Positions 16,986 through 26,965 are shown, counted from the stretch's first letter. The stretch: 64,000 nt of DNA from Maridesulfovibrio sp. (GCF_963666665.1 NZ_OY762999.1:3816001-3880000); one strand, 5' to 3'. A program made the numbers and translations. The notes: generated from the sequence alone by a model not told the origin.

Positions 16986-19262
16986 ATGTTTTCTGTCCCT
17001 CGATTCCTATTTTCAGCCATCTGCGGCGCAGTTATTCTGTGTCTGCTCTCCGCTGCCCAGAAGTCTTTGATGGGCTGGCCCTTAGCTCCGTTGGCCTTCG
17101 TTGTTCCATTTGTTTTCGGGATGATGACGGGGGCTGTGTTCTATTCCTATACGTTGTTTAGCCGTAAGCAGAGGAAAACAGAGGAACTTTTGGCTGCACG
17201 GGAAACACAATTGGAAACAGTGCTGGCAGCCGCGCCCATAGGTATCGGAGTGGTTGTGGACCGTGTCTTTCAGGAAGTGAATGACTTCTTTTGCGAAATG
17301 ACAGGATATTCCAGAGAGGAATTGGTCGGGAAATCCTCACGGGTTGTTTATCCCAGCGAAGATGATTTTGATGGCGTCAGTAAATATAAATATGCCCAGA
17401 TAAGAGAGAAAGGAACCGGTTCGGTCGAGACTAGATTCCAACGTAAAGACGGTAAAATTATACATGTCATTCTGAGCTCAAAGCCTTTGGACTGCAATGA
17501 CTGGTCAAAAGGAGTTTCTTTTACTGCACTGAACATTACCAAAAGGAAAGAAGCAGAAAATTTACTTTCCAGACGTATCGTCTTTGAGAATCTGGTCAGT
17601 AAGGTTGCCTCGGATTTTCTTAATTTGTCTGTCGGGGATATAGATAAAGGCCTTACAGAGGCTTTAAAAAAAATATGCCTATTTGCCGAGGTGGGCAGGG
17701 CATATATCTTCCTTATGCGGGGCAACAGTTCAGTTTGCGACAATACCCACGAATGGTGCGCAGAAAATATAGAACCCCAAATTCAGGAATTACAGAATTT
17801 AGATTTAAGGGAGTTCGGTTCCCTGCTTTGGGAAACCCTTTGTAAAAGGGAATCATATTACATTCCAGATGTGTCAGCATTGCCTGATGATTTGCCGGAC
17901 AAAGAAATTCTTCAAGTACAGGATATATGGTCTGTGCTTATTGAACCAATGTATTTTAACGATCAGCTTGTCGGCTTTGTCGGTTTTGATTCTGTGCTTG
18001 AGCACCGGAAATGGTCCGAAGAGGATATTGATATCCTGTCCTTGTTCAGTAAGAACGTAGCCTTGGTTCTGGAACGTAAAAAAGCAGACGAAAGACTCAT
18101 TGCAGCGAAGTTGGAAGCTGAGGCAGCTAATATTGCAAAGTCGGAATTTCTGGCGAATATGTCCCATGAGATCCGGACTCCTTTAAACGGGGTTATGGGC
18201 ATGCTGCAATTGATGCTAATGGGCGGAATGAATCAGAGGCAGGAAGAGCATTGTGGGTTTGCAATGGAGTCCTGTAAGCGGTTGAACAAACTTTTAGGCG
18301 ATATCCTCGATATTACAAGAATTGAATCCGGGCATCTGCAAATAGTTAATGCAGAATTTGATCTTTCGAATGTTTTGAATTCCATTCATGCACTTTTTAA
18401 GCCTGCTGCCATTCAAAAGAATATTGAGCTGCGAGTTGATATTGCGGAGAATATTCCTGCAGCAATAATTGGCGATAGCAATCGGTTGCACCAGATTTTT
18501 AATAATTTGATCGGCAATGCTTTGAAATTCACTGATTCCGGTTCAGTTTTAGTGGAAGCATATCTTTTGGATAGCCGGAAGAATGGCAACCATTTGATTT
18601 TATTTTCTGTGACTGATTCAGGGATTGGGATCGAAGACAGTATGCTGGATTCAATTTTTAATTCATTTACACAGGTAGAAAACAGCAGAACCCGTAATTA
18701 TGAAGGTGCGGGGTTAGGGCTTGCCATTGTAAAGCAGCTGTTAGAATTGATGGGTGGAAATCTTTCCATAAGCAGTGAGATTAATGTCGGGACCTCGGTT
18801 TATTTCACGCTGGAATTCGAGCCTGTTAGAGGGTCTTTCAGGGCTGATGAAGGTGCCCGCATTTTTGCTAAGAGTTCCATCAGGGAATTTGAGGTCCTTG
18901 TTGCTGAGGATGAAAGGGTTAACCAGCTTACGCTTAAGAGTTTTCTGGAGCAATATGGCTGTAATGTTGCAGTTGCAAGTGACGGGTATGAGGTTATGGA
19001 GATTCTGGGCGCTGGAGAAATGAAGTTTGATTTGATTTTCATGGATATCCAGATGCCAAAAATGGGCGGGCTTGAGGCTGCTCACCGGATTCGCGGTGGA
19101 GAGGGGGGAGAAACAGCTAAAGATGTTCCGATCATAGCATGTACCGCATACGCCATGACGGGAGACAAAGAAGAGTTTCTTGCTTCCGGAATCAATGACT
19201 ATCTGGCCAAGCCCACACAGATTGGTGATGTTGAAAAGATACTGATCAAGTATTCGAGATAG
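16986..19262 (+). CDS. Hybrid sensor histidine kinase (PAS-GAF-HisKA-HATPase-REC)
   Basis: This 758-residue inner-membrane kinase has two N-terminal membrane helices (residues about 5-25 and 35-58), a PAS domain (about 75-190), a GAF domain (about 205-365), and a HisKA domain with His394 in MSHEIRTPLNGVMG. The ATPase domain has an N box (NRLHQIFNNLIGNALKF) and a G box (DSGIGIE, GAGLGLAIVKQL). A C-terminal receiver follows, with Asp687 in IFMDIQMPKM and Lys in YLAKP. It passes phosphate internally and then to an unseen Hpt or response regulator. No regulator gene is adjacent. GGAGGATTT precedes the ATG. Confidence 0.95.
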   Translation: MFSVPRFLFSAICGAVILCLLSAAQKSLMGWPLAPLAFVVPFVFGMMTGAVFYSYTLFSRKQRKTEELLAARETQLETVLAAAPIGIGVVVDRVFQEVNDFFCEMTGYSREELVGKSSRVVYPSEDDFDGVSKYKYAQIREKGTGSVETRFQRKDGKIIHVILSSKPLDCNDWSKGVSFTALNITKRKEAENLLSRRIVFENLVSKVASDFLNLSVGDIDKGLTEALKKICLFAEVGRAYIFLMRGNSSVCDNTHEWCAENIEPQIQELQNLDLREFGSLLWETLCKRESYYIPDVSALPDDLPDKEILQVQDIWSVLIEPMYFNDQLVGFVGFDSVLEHRKWSEEDIDILSLFSKNVALVLERKKADERLIAAKLEAEAANIAKSEFLANMSHEIRTPLNGVMGMLQLMLMGGMNQRQEEHCGFAMESCKRLNKLLGDILDITRIESGHLQIVNAEFDLSNVLNSIHALFKPAAIQKNIELRVDIAENIPAAIIGDSNRLHQIFNNLIGNALKFTDSGSVLVEAYLLDSRKNGNHLILFSVTDSGIGIEDSMLDSIFNSFTQVENSRTRNYEGAGLGLAIVKQLLELMGGNLSISSEINVGTSVYFTLEFEPVRGSFRADEGARIFAKSSIREFEVLVAEDERVNQLTLKSFLEQYGCNVAVASDGYEVMEILGAGEMKFDLIFMDIQMPKMGGLEAAHRIRGGEGGETAKDVPIIACTAYAMTGDKEEFLASGINDYLAKPTQIGDVEKILIKYSR

Positions 19263-19358
19263 AGAGAAGTTGTTTTTATCCGACTTACATTGACTACCTT
19301 TTCTGCTCTGGTATTATTTAAGTTAATAAATAATCCAGCACCGCAGGAGGGCGGCAAT

Positions 19359-20462
19359 ATGAAATTATTCACTTATAGGAAGTCTCTTCTTGCCTTGTGC
19401 CTTACAGTAATGGGGGTGCTAATTGCCGGCGGGGTGAATGTATTTGCTTCCGCAGCAACAGATTCAGATAAATGGTGGGAGTCTATTACTCCGGAAGGCA
19501 AGCTTTTAATTATTGCGTTTGCTGTTGCCGGAATTGCTGTGGTGATCGTATATTTTTCTGTCTTGAAGCCCAAGATGCCCGGTGTCGGGAAGGCGGATTT
19601 TACCCTTAAGAGGTACGAAGAAGATCTGCGTGACAAAGTAGCTGAACTGAAGGTTGACCTGCAGTTGCTTTGTGATGTTGATTCTCCTGAATCCCGTAAA
19701 ATATCCGCAGCCCTGAAAGAAGCTGAGCAGAGGTTGTTCTTTATTGAGTCTGGATATGCAGATTCCCTTAAAGCCATCTCCGGGCTTGCAGAGGAATTGG
19801 AAATTCTGCGTGGCTGGGTTTCTGAAACCGAGATTGAATCTGCCGAATCCATGCTCGCTTCCGGTGATAGCGCAGAGGCACGTTCTATCTGGACCAGAAT
19901 TGCTGAAGAGTCCGGTGTGAAGCGGGATGCTTATGCCCGGCGCGAAGCTGATGCCTATTTTCATCTGGGATTGCTCGCTAAGAATGATCTTGATTATGAT
20001 GGAGCCATGGATGCACTGATCAAGGGTATCGAGACCGGTAAGGCCGGCGTGGTTCATGTTTATGAAGCCGGTCAGCTTGCCTTGATCATTGAAGATTATT
20101 GGCAGGCAGAGGCTTTGTTCAAGCAGGGCTTGGGTATGGCCTGCGATACTCATGAGTGTACCCGGAATATTATCAGTAAATGCCAGACCGGGTTGGGTGA
20201 TGTCTTCATGCACTCTAATAAATTTACCGAGGCCCTGCCGCTTTATGAATCAGCACTTGCCGCTGCGGTATCCATTTATGGCGAAGAGTCTATACCTGTT
20301 GCTGATGGTTGTACCCGCGTGGCCCAGTGCAAGAGGAAAAGCGGAGATCATGATGGAGCTGCCGAGCTATGCCGCAGGGCTTTTCGTATTTACTCCAATC
20401 TGTTGCCGGACGCTCATCCCAAGTTTATTACTGCCCGAAAGCGCTGCAAAGTTAATAAATAA
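19359..20462 (+). CDS. Membrane-anchored TPR protein
   Basis: The 367-residue product has a signal-like helix (residues about 7-30), a second helix (IIAFAVAGIAVVIVYFSVL, about 48-68), a long coiled-coil (residues about 80-160, LKRYEEDLRDKVAELKVDL), and tetratricopeptide repeats over the C-terminal half (AYFHLGLLAKNDLDYDGAMD, YWQAEALFKQGLGMACD, FTEALPLYESALAAAVSIYGEE). TPRs bind other proteins; the partner is unknown. GGAGGGCGGCAAT precedes the ATG at 19359, which I prefer over an upstream in-frame start. It follows the hybrid kinase by about 100 bases and may share its transcript. Confidence 0.75.
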   Translation: MKLFTYRKSLLALCLTVMGVLIAGGVNVFASAATDSDKWWESITPEGKLLIIAFAVAGIAVVIVYFSVLKPKMPGVGKADFTLKRYEEDLRDKVAELKVDLQLLCDVDSPESRKISAALKEAEQRLFFIESGYADSLKAISGLAEELEILRGWVSETEIESAESMLASGDSAEARSIWTRIAEESGVKRDAYARREADAYFHLGLLAKNDLDYDGAMDALIKGIETGKAGVVHVYEAGQLALIIEDYWQAEALFKQGLGMACDTHECTRNIISKCQTGLGDVFMHSNKFTEALPLYESALAAAVSIYGEESIPVADGCTRVAQCKRKSGDHDGAAELCRRAFRIYSNLLPDAHPKFITARKRCKVNK

Positions 20463-20490
20463 CTATGAAAGGTCGGCAACTTAGAGTAAC

Positions 20491-21411
20491 GTGCTTATTA
20501 TGTTGTACGCTGATTCTATTGCTTTGCTTAATTTGGAATTCAACTCTTCCTGTAACCTGCGTTGCCAGTGGTGTTCGTTGGATCATACTAAGGAACGAAA
20601 AGTCATGCCCCGTGCTGTGCTCGAAAAGGTAATGCAGGAACTGAGCTCGGGGGTATTCAAGAATCTGCGGCGCATCGACCTGCATAACGGTGGTGAAACC
20701 CTGCTGCATCCCGATCTGCCGGGGATGCTTTCCGTAATCCGTCGCTATCGGCCTTCCATTCCTTCGTCAGTAACCATCGGTCTTCTGACTAACGGCATGT
20801 TGCTGACTCCGAAAGTTTCCGAACAAATCTGCCGCAGCAGGGCGGTTACGCAGGTCCGCTTCAGCATTGACGGCGGTTCTCCAGCTGCATTTGAGTCAAT
20901 TCGCAAAGGCGCAAAGTGGGACGTGGTCCGGCGAAATGTTCAGGCCTTCATGGACATTAACAGCCGTTCCAAGGATCCTGTGCAGACAGAGATAATCTGT
21001 ATGATTCCGGCAGAAGGTCTTCCCGATGGCGGAATGGACCCGGAATTCGCCGCACTCCTGCACTTGGCGGATAAGGTCAGCGTGCGGAACCCGCACAATT
21101 GGGACGGCAGTATCGATCTCGGTGTTGATGACAGCGGCTACCGGGTAATTGCCGAGCAGCGTGTAGGCGAGGTTTGTTTCCTGTTGCAAAAGAATCTGGT
21201 GATCCTGCCTGAGGGTAAGGTGACAGTCTGCTGCAATGATCTTAACGAGCGCGGCGTATTTGGTTCCGTGCTGGATAACACCCTAGAAGAACTCGCCGCT
21301 CACCCCACCCGGTTGGAAATGATCCGGGCATTCAAGGAAGGGTGTAAGGATGAGATTGAGCTGTGTAAGGGGTGTACTGGATTTTATGCCCCTAAACCTA
21401 GAGTAAAATAA
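20491..21411 (+). CDS. Radical SAM protein with SPASM-like C-terminus
   Basis: The 306-residue protein has the radical SAM cluster motif CNLRCQWCS (CxxxCxxC) near residue 22, the GGE-type motif HNGGETLLHPDL for SAM binding, and a C-terminal Cys cluster (CFLLQKNLVILPEGKVTVCC, then CKDEIELCKGC) like SPASM domains that hold extra 4Fe-4S clusters. Such enzymes modify peptides or small molecules; the substrate is unknown. GTG at 20491 or ATG at 20500 may start it. Its stop overlaps the start of the next gene by one base (TAATG), so it is coupled to that glycosyltransferase-like gene. Confidence 0.82.
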   Translation: MLIMLYADSIALLNLEFNSSCNLRCQWCSLDHTKERKVMPRAVLEKVMQELSSGVFKNLRRIDLHNGGETLLHPDLPGMLSVIRRYRPSIPSSVTIGLLTNGMLLTPKVSEQICRSRAVTQVRFSIDGGSPAAFESIRKGAKWDVVRRNVQAFMDINSRSKDPVQTEIICMIPAEGLPDGGMDPEFAALLHLADKVSVRNPHNWDGSIDLGVDDSGYRVIAEQRVGEVCFLLQKNLVILPEGKVTVCCNDLNERGVFGSVLDNTLEELAAHPTRLEMIRAFKEGCKDEIELCKGCTGFYAPKPRVK

Positions 21412-22508
21412 TGTTACCTGAGTATCCATATATAACTAGATTTGCTGCAATATCAGGCGGACACGGCGGTAATAGACGGACAAGGCAGATAGCTGAACTC
21501 TTGGTTGGGATCGGAGTGGAACTTGTCGACCTTTCCCTTTATAAAAGAGCGATGAAGAGGCCGTTGACATCAGAGCTGTTCTCTCCAGATCAGGATTTTG
21601 ATTCACTTTATGGCTTCAATCAACACATTCTTTCGCAGTTAGATTTGGATCAGAACCTATCTGAAGCCGTTATGGAGGCCGGTATCAAAGGCGCTGTTGT
21701 TGATGATCCTGTTTTTTTTCCGAAAACAATGCGGGTTCTTGCAGATAGGAATATCCCAGTCGTATCAGTCATCCATAATATCGAATCTTTTTTGCCCCGT
21801 ACCCTGCAGGTAAAACCGCAATGGAAGTTGTTGCAGGAAGAAATTTGTGTTGTTTCAAAATCTTCCTTATGCGTGACCATAGCCCGCGAGGATGCTTGGT
21901 TTCTTCGAAATAATGGTGTTGAATGTTATAATTATCCATATTTTCCATCTGAGGATAGCGAAGCTATGTTGGCGAAAGTCCGTATCGCCCGTCGTAAGTC
22001 TAAGAAAAAATTTTGTCTTTGTATGGGGACAGCTTACAATCCACCGACATTATTTGGAATGAAAACGTTAATTAATAACTGGCCTGAGATAACTGGAGAA
22101 AATATTCCTCTTATCGTGGCCGGATACGGTGTGGACCAGTTCTTTGGCCGGGAAAATGTGCCTGAGATGGTTAATGTTGCAGGCGGAGTAAGTGATGCCG
22201 TACTGGGGGATATTTTGACAGAATGCGGTGCTTGCGTATTGCATCAGGATGTCGGTGCAGGAGCATTAACGAAGATTCCCGAATTGTTGCGGGCTGGAAT
22301 CCCTGTCGTGGCCAGTCAACACGCAGCCAGAAGCTATGGGGCGTTTGACGGGGTATATGAATATCAGGATATGAAGGAAATTCCGAAATTATTAATGCGG
22401 GCAATGCAGAGAGATTGTGCTCCTGCTTCACTGCCGAAGGTAGATGGTAAGCAGCTTTTGGCTCATGTACACAGAGTATTTAAATCCAGACATCATTCTG
22501 AGCAGTAA
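21411..22508 (+). CDS. Glycosyltransferase-like protein (GT-B)
   Basis: This 365-residue soluble protein has a GT-B outline. The N-terminal part has SGGHGGNRRTRQIAELL, a glycine loop and helix. The C-terminal part has FCLCMGTAYNPPTLFGMKTL, IPLIVAGYGVDQFF, and VGAGALTKIPELLRAGIPVVAS, which matches the donor-site helix of GT4/GT1 enzymes. The sugar is unknown. It starts on the last base of the radical SAM stop, so the two proteins are made together. AT content is higher than in nearby genes, which may mark recent gain. Its last 29 bases overlap the convergent cupin gene. Confidence 0.7.
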   Translation: MLPEYPYITRFAAISGGHGGNRRTRQIAELLVGIGVELVDLSLYKRAMKRPLTSELFSPDQDFDSLYGFNQHILSQLDLDQNLSEAVMEAGIKGAVVDDPVFFPKTMRVLADRNIPVVSVIHNIESFLPRTLQVKPQWKLLQEEICVVSKSSLCVTIAREDAWFLRNNGVECYNYPYFPSEDSEAMLAKVRIARRKSKKKFCLCMGTAYNPPTLFGMKTLINNWPEITGENIPLIVAGYGVDQFFGRENVPEMVNVAGGVSDAVLGDILTECGACVLHQDVGAGALTKIPELLRAGIPVVASQHAARSYGAFDGVYEYQDMKEIPKLLMRAMQRDCAPASLPKVDGKQLLAHVHRVFKSRHHSEQ

Positions 22509-22848
22509 GTTCCCCGCCATCAGCATTGCCTGTATTCACAACTCCGCGCGGTTCGATGAGCATGACCTTGCATTCTTCTGCTGCAACGGGCTTATGCTCA
22601 ATCCCTTTGGGGATAACGTACATTTCACCTGCATTCAGAGTAATTTTCCCGTCCCGGAAGAGGATGTCCATTTCTCCTTCGATGACCATGAAGGTCTCAT
22701 CTGTGTCTTCGTGGGCGTGCCAGACAAATTCTCCTTTCAGCTTGACCAGCTTGAACTGGTAGTCGTTCATTTCCGCTATTACGCGCGGGGACCAATGTTC
22801 TTGGAATTTCGAAAGTTTGTCCTTGAAATTGACGGCCTGATACTTCAT
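22480..22848 (-). CDS. Small cupin-domain protein
   Basis: The 122-residue protein is a single cupin barrel. Motif 1 is WHAHEDTDETFMVIEGEMDI with the metal-binding His-x-His and Glu; motif 2 is GEMYVIPKGIEHKPVA with the last His. Such proteins bind a metal and sense or isomerise small ligands; the role is unknown. The ATG at 22848 has AGGGAGAGACACC ahead. The gene is convergent with and overlaps the 3' end of the glycosyltransferase gene. Confidence 0.87.
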   Translation of the reverse strand: MKYQAVNFKDKLSKFQEHWSPRVIAEMNDYQFKLVKLKGEFVWHAHEDTDETFMVIEGEMDILFRDGKITLNAGEMYVIPKGIEHKPVAAEECKVMLIEPRGVVNTGNADGGELTAQNDVWI

Positions 22849-23007
22849 GGTGTCTCTCCCTATTTTGAGCGATATTTTTGAATTTTCTTGATGGTATACG
22901 GCTTCAGTTTGTTTAGCCAGTGTGAAATTTAAAGTCCTATTTGAACCCGGTCCCATTTCCAGTTATACCTTGAATATAAAATTTCCTTCATCCAACGGAG
23001 AGAGCGT

Positions 23008-25668
23008 ATGAAGTCTTTTAACGATCAGTCCTTAAAAGAACAACTTGCTGAAATTGAAGCTGAAAAAAGGAAATATACCCACGGTGGTAATTTGCGCCAA
23101 TTGGCGGACAGGGCCGGGTGTCCTTCCTCTGCTATTGTGGATTTTTCTGCCAATATCAATCCGCTGGGACCTCCTGCATGGTTGCAGCAGGAAGTGAGCA
23201 GGGCTCTTGCCGAAGTGGATCGTTATCCTGACCCGGAATGTTCGGAACTTACCCTTGCCGCCTGTGAAAAGTTTTCGGTCTGGCCCACGGAGTGCGTGGC
23301 CGGGAACGGTGCTTCAGAGTTGATTGCGGCAATTGCACGGGTGGGTGGATTCAAGCGGGCAGTTATCCCGGTTCCCTGTTATGTTGATTATGAGCGTTCC
23401 TGTAAGCTTGGCGGGCTGAAAACTGAGCATATTCCGCTTGATCCGCAAAATGCTTTTGCACCTGATTTTGAGACTCTTTCGTCTTTTCTTGCTGCTTCTC
23501 CGGCATTGGTTTTTCTGGCTCAACCTAACAATCCTACCGGTACAGCCTTTGATCCCGAAGAACTCAAGGCACTGGCCCGCAAGCATCCTGAATCCCGGTT
23601 TGTGATTGATGAATCCTTTGCCGATTTTGTGCCGGGACTGCAGCGGCTGGCCGGGCAACGCCCGCCCAACGTAATTACCGTTGTTTCCATGACCAAATTT
23701 TATGCTATCCCCGGCTTGCGGCTGGGGCTGGCATTTGCTTCGCCTGAGATCATCATGGAGATCAAGAATGTGCTGCCCTGCTGGTCTGTGAATATTCTGG
23801 CTCAGAAGGTCGGTCTGCGTTGCCTGCGCGATGAGGAATACGAGCGCAAAACAATTGAGACTACGGCCCGCTTGCGTGAAGAGTTGGCGCAGGAAATTCT
23901 GGAGGTTCCCGGTATCAGGGCTTTGCCTTCGCAAGCGAATTTCATGCTTTGTCAGGTTCAGCGGGTGGGCATGGATGCTTCCGGGCTCATTGAGCACCTG
24001 ATCAAGAATCGTGTAGCTGTACGCCATTGCGATAACTTTGACGGATTGGATTCCACTTATTTCCGCATTGCCGTGCGTACAGAAGAAGAAAACCGGATCC
24101 TCCTAGATGGATTGCGTTCTTTCTCCGGTATGGAAGTTGCCGCTCCCAAACCTAAAAAGACCCCGGCCCTCATGATTCAGGGCACCTGCTCCAATGCCGG
24201 TAAATCAATTCTTGCTGCGGCCTTCTGCCGCATCTTCTTACAGGATGGCTTTAAAGTCGCTCCGTTTAAAGCCCAGAATATGTCACTCAATTCTTTTGTT
24301 ACTGATGACGGTCTGGAAATGGGCAGGGCGCAGGTTACTCAGGCCGCGGCCTGTAAGATGTCGCCGGATGTACGCATGAATCCGGTCCTCCTAAAACCGG
24401 GGAGTGACATAGGTTCGCAGGTTATTGTTATGGGTAAGCCCGTGGGCAATATGAAGGTTCAGAAGTACGTGGAGTACAAGCCCACCGCTTTTGAGGCGGT
24501 AAAGGATGCTTACGATTCCCTGAGCAGCGATGTTGACGTGATGGTTATTGAAGGTGCGGGAAGTCCTGCGGAGATTAACCTTAAGCAGCACGATATCGTA
24601 AACATGGCCATGGCTGATTATGCCGAAGCCAAGGTAATCATCACTGGGGATATTGACCGGGGCGGCGTATTCGCCTCCCTTGCCGGGACCATGGATTTAC
24701 TGGAGCCGAAAGAAAGGGAGTTAGTCTGCGGATTTCTTCTCAATAAATTTCGCGGGGATGCTTCTCTTTTGACCCCGGCCCTTGATTTTACGCTCAGCCA
24801 TACCGGAAAGCCCGTGCTTGGGACTATCCCGTATATAGTTAATCTCGGTTTGCCGGATGAGGATTCTGTCTCATTCAAGGAAGATTTGAAAAAATCAGGA
24901 TCCGACAGCAAACGTAAAGACTGTGTTGATGTGGTCTGCATTGACCTGCCGCGTATTTCCAATTTTACGGATCTTGATTCACTCAAGGGTGAGCCGGATG
25001 TAAACCTGAGAGTTGTTGATACCCCTGATGACCTCGGAAACCCTGACGCGATAATTCTTCCGGGCAGCAAGTCTACTCTTTCCGACCTTGCCTATCTGCG
25101 TGAATCAGGGTTGGCAGAAGCAGTGAAAGGACTGCGTGATAAAGCTGTTATTGTAGGCATCTGTGGCGGTTTCCAGATGCTGGGTCAGTTCATAAGTGAC
25201 CCGGATGAAATTGAATCGGGTGGTTCTGCTGAAGGATTGGGGATGTTGCCGTTGCAGACCACTCTTGCCCCGGAAAAGACCCTGACTCGAACCATAGGCA
25301 TGCATTCCCAGAGCAAGCTGGAAGTTGTCGGTTATGAAATTCATCACGGTAAGACCGAGCCGTTGTTGCCCACAGTGCGGGCGGCCATTGTCCCGCAAGG
25401 CATTACCGGGGGAGTTCCGATTTCCAAGGTTTTGGGATTCGGCTCCAAGTCCGGTTTGATTTGGGGAACTTACCTGCACGGCATCTTTGATGCCGATGAA
25501 TTCAGGCGCTGGTTTGTTGATTCACTTCGCGTCCGCAAAGGACTGCCCAAGCTGGGCAAGGTGCAGTCTGTTTTCAATATGGAAGAGGGGCTTGACCGTC
25601 TCGCTTCCGTGGTACGCGAGAATGTGGACATGAATGCAGTCTATACTGCCCTCGGTTTTAATATCTAG
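23008..25668 (+). CDS. cobQ: Fusion: CobD-like decarboxylase + cobyric acid synthase CobQ
   Basis: The 886-residue protein joins two cobalamin enzymes. Residues about 20-385 are a PLP aminotransferase-fold domain of the CobD (threonine-phosphate decarboxylase) type: YTHGGN, FSANINPLGPP, NPTGTAFD, and the PLP Lys in VVSMTKFYAIPGLRLG. Residues about 395-886 are CobQ, which amidates adenosyl-cobyrinate: an ATP-binding IQGTCSNAGKS, GDIDRGGVFASL, and a glutaminase domain with Cys in VGICGGFQMLG and late GTYLHGIFD. CobD makes aminopropanol phosphate, which is attached to the CobQ product, so the fusion couples adjacent steps. CGGAGAGAGCGT precedes the ATG. No other cob gene is near. Confidence 0.92.
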   Translation: MKSFNDQSLKEQLAEIEAEKRKYTHGGNLRQLADRAGCPSSAIVDFSANINPLGPPAWLQQEVSRALAEVDRYPDPECSELTLAACEKFSVWPTECVAGNGASELIAAIARVGGFKRAVIPVPCYVDYERSCKLGGLKTEHIPLDPQNAFAPDFETLSSFLAASPALVFLAQPNNPTGTAFDPEELKALARKHPESRFVIDESFADFVPGLQRLAGQRPPNVITVVSMTKFYAIPGLRLGLAFASPEIIMEIKNVLPCWSVNILAQKVGLRCLRDEEYERKTIETTARLREELAQEILEVPGIRALPSQANFMLCQVQRVGMDASGLIEHLIKNRVAVRHCDNFDGLDSTYFRIAVRTEEENRILLDGLRSFSGMEVAAPKPKKTPALMIQGTCSNAGKSILAAAFCRIFLQDGFKVAPFKAQNMSLNSFVTDDGLEMGRAQVTQAAACKMSPDVRMNPVLLKPGSDIGSQVIVMGKPVGNMKVQKYVEYKPTAFEAVKDAYDSLSSDVDVMVIEGAGSPAEINLKQHDIVNMAMADYAEAKVIITGDIDRGGVFASLAGTMDLLEPKERELVCGFLLNKFRGDASLLTPALDFTLSHTGKPVLGTIPYIVNLGLPDEDSVSFKEDLKKSGSDSKRKDCVDVVCIDLPRISNFTDLDSLKGEPDVNLRVVDTPDDLGNPDAIILPGSKSTLSDLAYLRESGLAEAVKGLRDKAVIVGICGGFQMLGQFISDPDEIESGGSAEGLGMLPLQTTLAPEKTLTRTIGMHSQSKLEVVGYEIHHGKTEPLLPTVRAAIVPQGITGGVPISKVLGFGSKSGLIWGTYLHGIFDADEFRRWFVDSLRVRKGLPKLGKVQSVFNMEEGLDRLASVVRENVDMNAVYTALGFNI

Positions 25669-25740
25669 ATGTTGTCTTGCTGCGATCCGTTAAAATAATG
25701 TATACTTCCGGTGAGAGAACTTGATTTTTTAGGGGGGCTC

Positions 25741-26169
25741 ATGGGCAGGATTGAATGGAATGACAGCTTGAATATCGGGGTTAAGGAAATAGACGAGCAG
25801 CACCGAGGTTTGGTGCAGATGATAAATGAAATTCTTGAAGCCTTTGCAAAGGGTGAAACGGATACTGCGGTTGACCGGATGCTGGGGCAACTGCATGAAT
25901 ATACAGTCGTGCATTTCAATGCTGAAGAAAAATATATGGAAAAGATTGAATACCCCCATATTCAAGAGCATCGTAATTCCCATGCAAGGCTCAAGGGCTC
26001 TGTAAAATCTTTACGGGCTGCCCGTTTCCACTATGAAGAAGTTACCCCTGATGAGATAAAAGAGCTGCTGTCCGGTTGGCTGCTGGAGCACATCCTGCGA
26101 GAAGATTATAAAATTGTGAAGTTTATCAAGCAGGGCGGCGCAAAAGACTGGTCTGAAAATATTAAATAG
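25741..26169 (+). CDS. Bacteriohemerythrin
   Basis: The 142-residue four-helix protein binds O2 at a di-iron site. The iron ligands are all visible: IDEQHRGLVQMIN (His), VVHFNAEEKYME (His and Glu), HIQEHRNSH (two His), and EHILREDYKI (His and Asp). It is soluble and free-standing. In anaerobes such proteins carry or scavenge oxygen or sense it. The ATG at 25741, with AGGGGGG ahead, gives the usual MGRIEWNDSL start. It lies alone between cobQ and the disrupted comM. Confidence 0.95.
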   Translation: MGRIEWNDSLNIGVKEIDEQHRGLVQMINEILEAFAKGETDTAVDRMLGQLHEYTVVHFNAEEKYMEKIEYPHIQEHRNSHARLKGSVKSLRAARFHYEEVTPDEIKELLSGWLLEHILREDYKIVKFIKQGGAKDWSENIK

Positions 26170-26309
26170 TATCCCTATCTATATGATTTTAAATGTATGT
26201 TCTGCTACCCAGATAGTGAACTCCCTTTGTTATCTTGCCTTAAGCTGTTAAACCGGATATCTAAAAGCCGATTATTAATTAGATACCAATTTTTACCGCT
26301 GGAAGTTCA

Positions 26310-26965
26310 ATGATTGCCAAAGTTTCCTGTGCCGCCCTTATGGGGATTGATGCCTTTAAAGTTGATCTGGAAGTTGATTTGACCCGGCAGGGCATGCCTG
26401 CATTCACCATGGTCGGTCTTGCCGAGGGAGCGGTTAAGGAAAGTAAGGAACGTGTCTTTTCAGCGCTGAAGAATTCCGGTTATCGCATTCCTCCATCACG
26501 CATTACCGTAAACCTTGCTCCTGCTGATATCCGCAAGGCCGGGTCAGCTTACGACCTTCCGCTGGCCGTCTCTCTGCTGGGTGCGGCAGGCGTGGTTGAC
26601 CAGTCTGCCTTGGAAGGCTGGTTTCTTGCCGGGGAACTTTCACTTAGCGGCGGAGTCAAACCTGTGCACGGGGTTCTGCCTCTGGCTATTGAAGCAAGGC
26701 GCAAGGGTGCAAAGGGTTTGATCGTCAGTCCTGAGAACGTCAATGAAGCTGCTGTGGTGGAAGGACTTTCCGTATACGGAGTTCCTACACTTTCTCAATT
26801 GGTTAACTTCCTCATCGGTGAGGATAACCTTGAACCAGCAACGGTGGATACGGACCTGCTTTGGTCCGGGCGGCAGTCCTTCGGTATGGACTTTTCAGAA
26901 GTCAAAGGACAGGAGCACGCCAAGCGGGCTATTGAGATCGGGGCGGCGGGCAACCATAATCTGCT
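26310..26965 (+). pseudogene. comM: comM/yifB 5' part, split by a mobile element
   Basis: This is the N-terminal 218 codons of the Mg-chelatase-like AAA+ helicase ComM (YifB), a DNA-uptake branch-migration protein. It starts MIAKVSCAALMGIDAFKVDL, has the LonC-like domain, and runs to EVKGQEHAKRAIEIGAAGNHNL where the element begins. The remaining part, with Walker A GPPGSGKTMLARR, is at 41239-42113. Joining 26965 to 41243 restores an open frame of 508 residues with no frameshift, the usual family length. As it stands, the truncated product runs on to 27014 with foreign residues and lacks its ATPase motifs. Confidence 0.95.
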
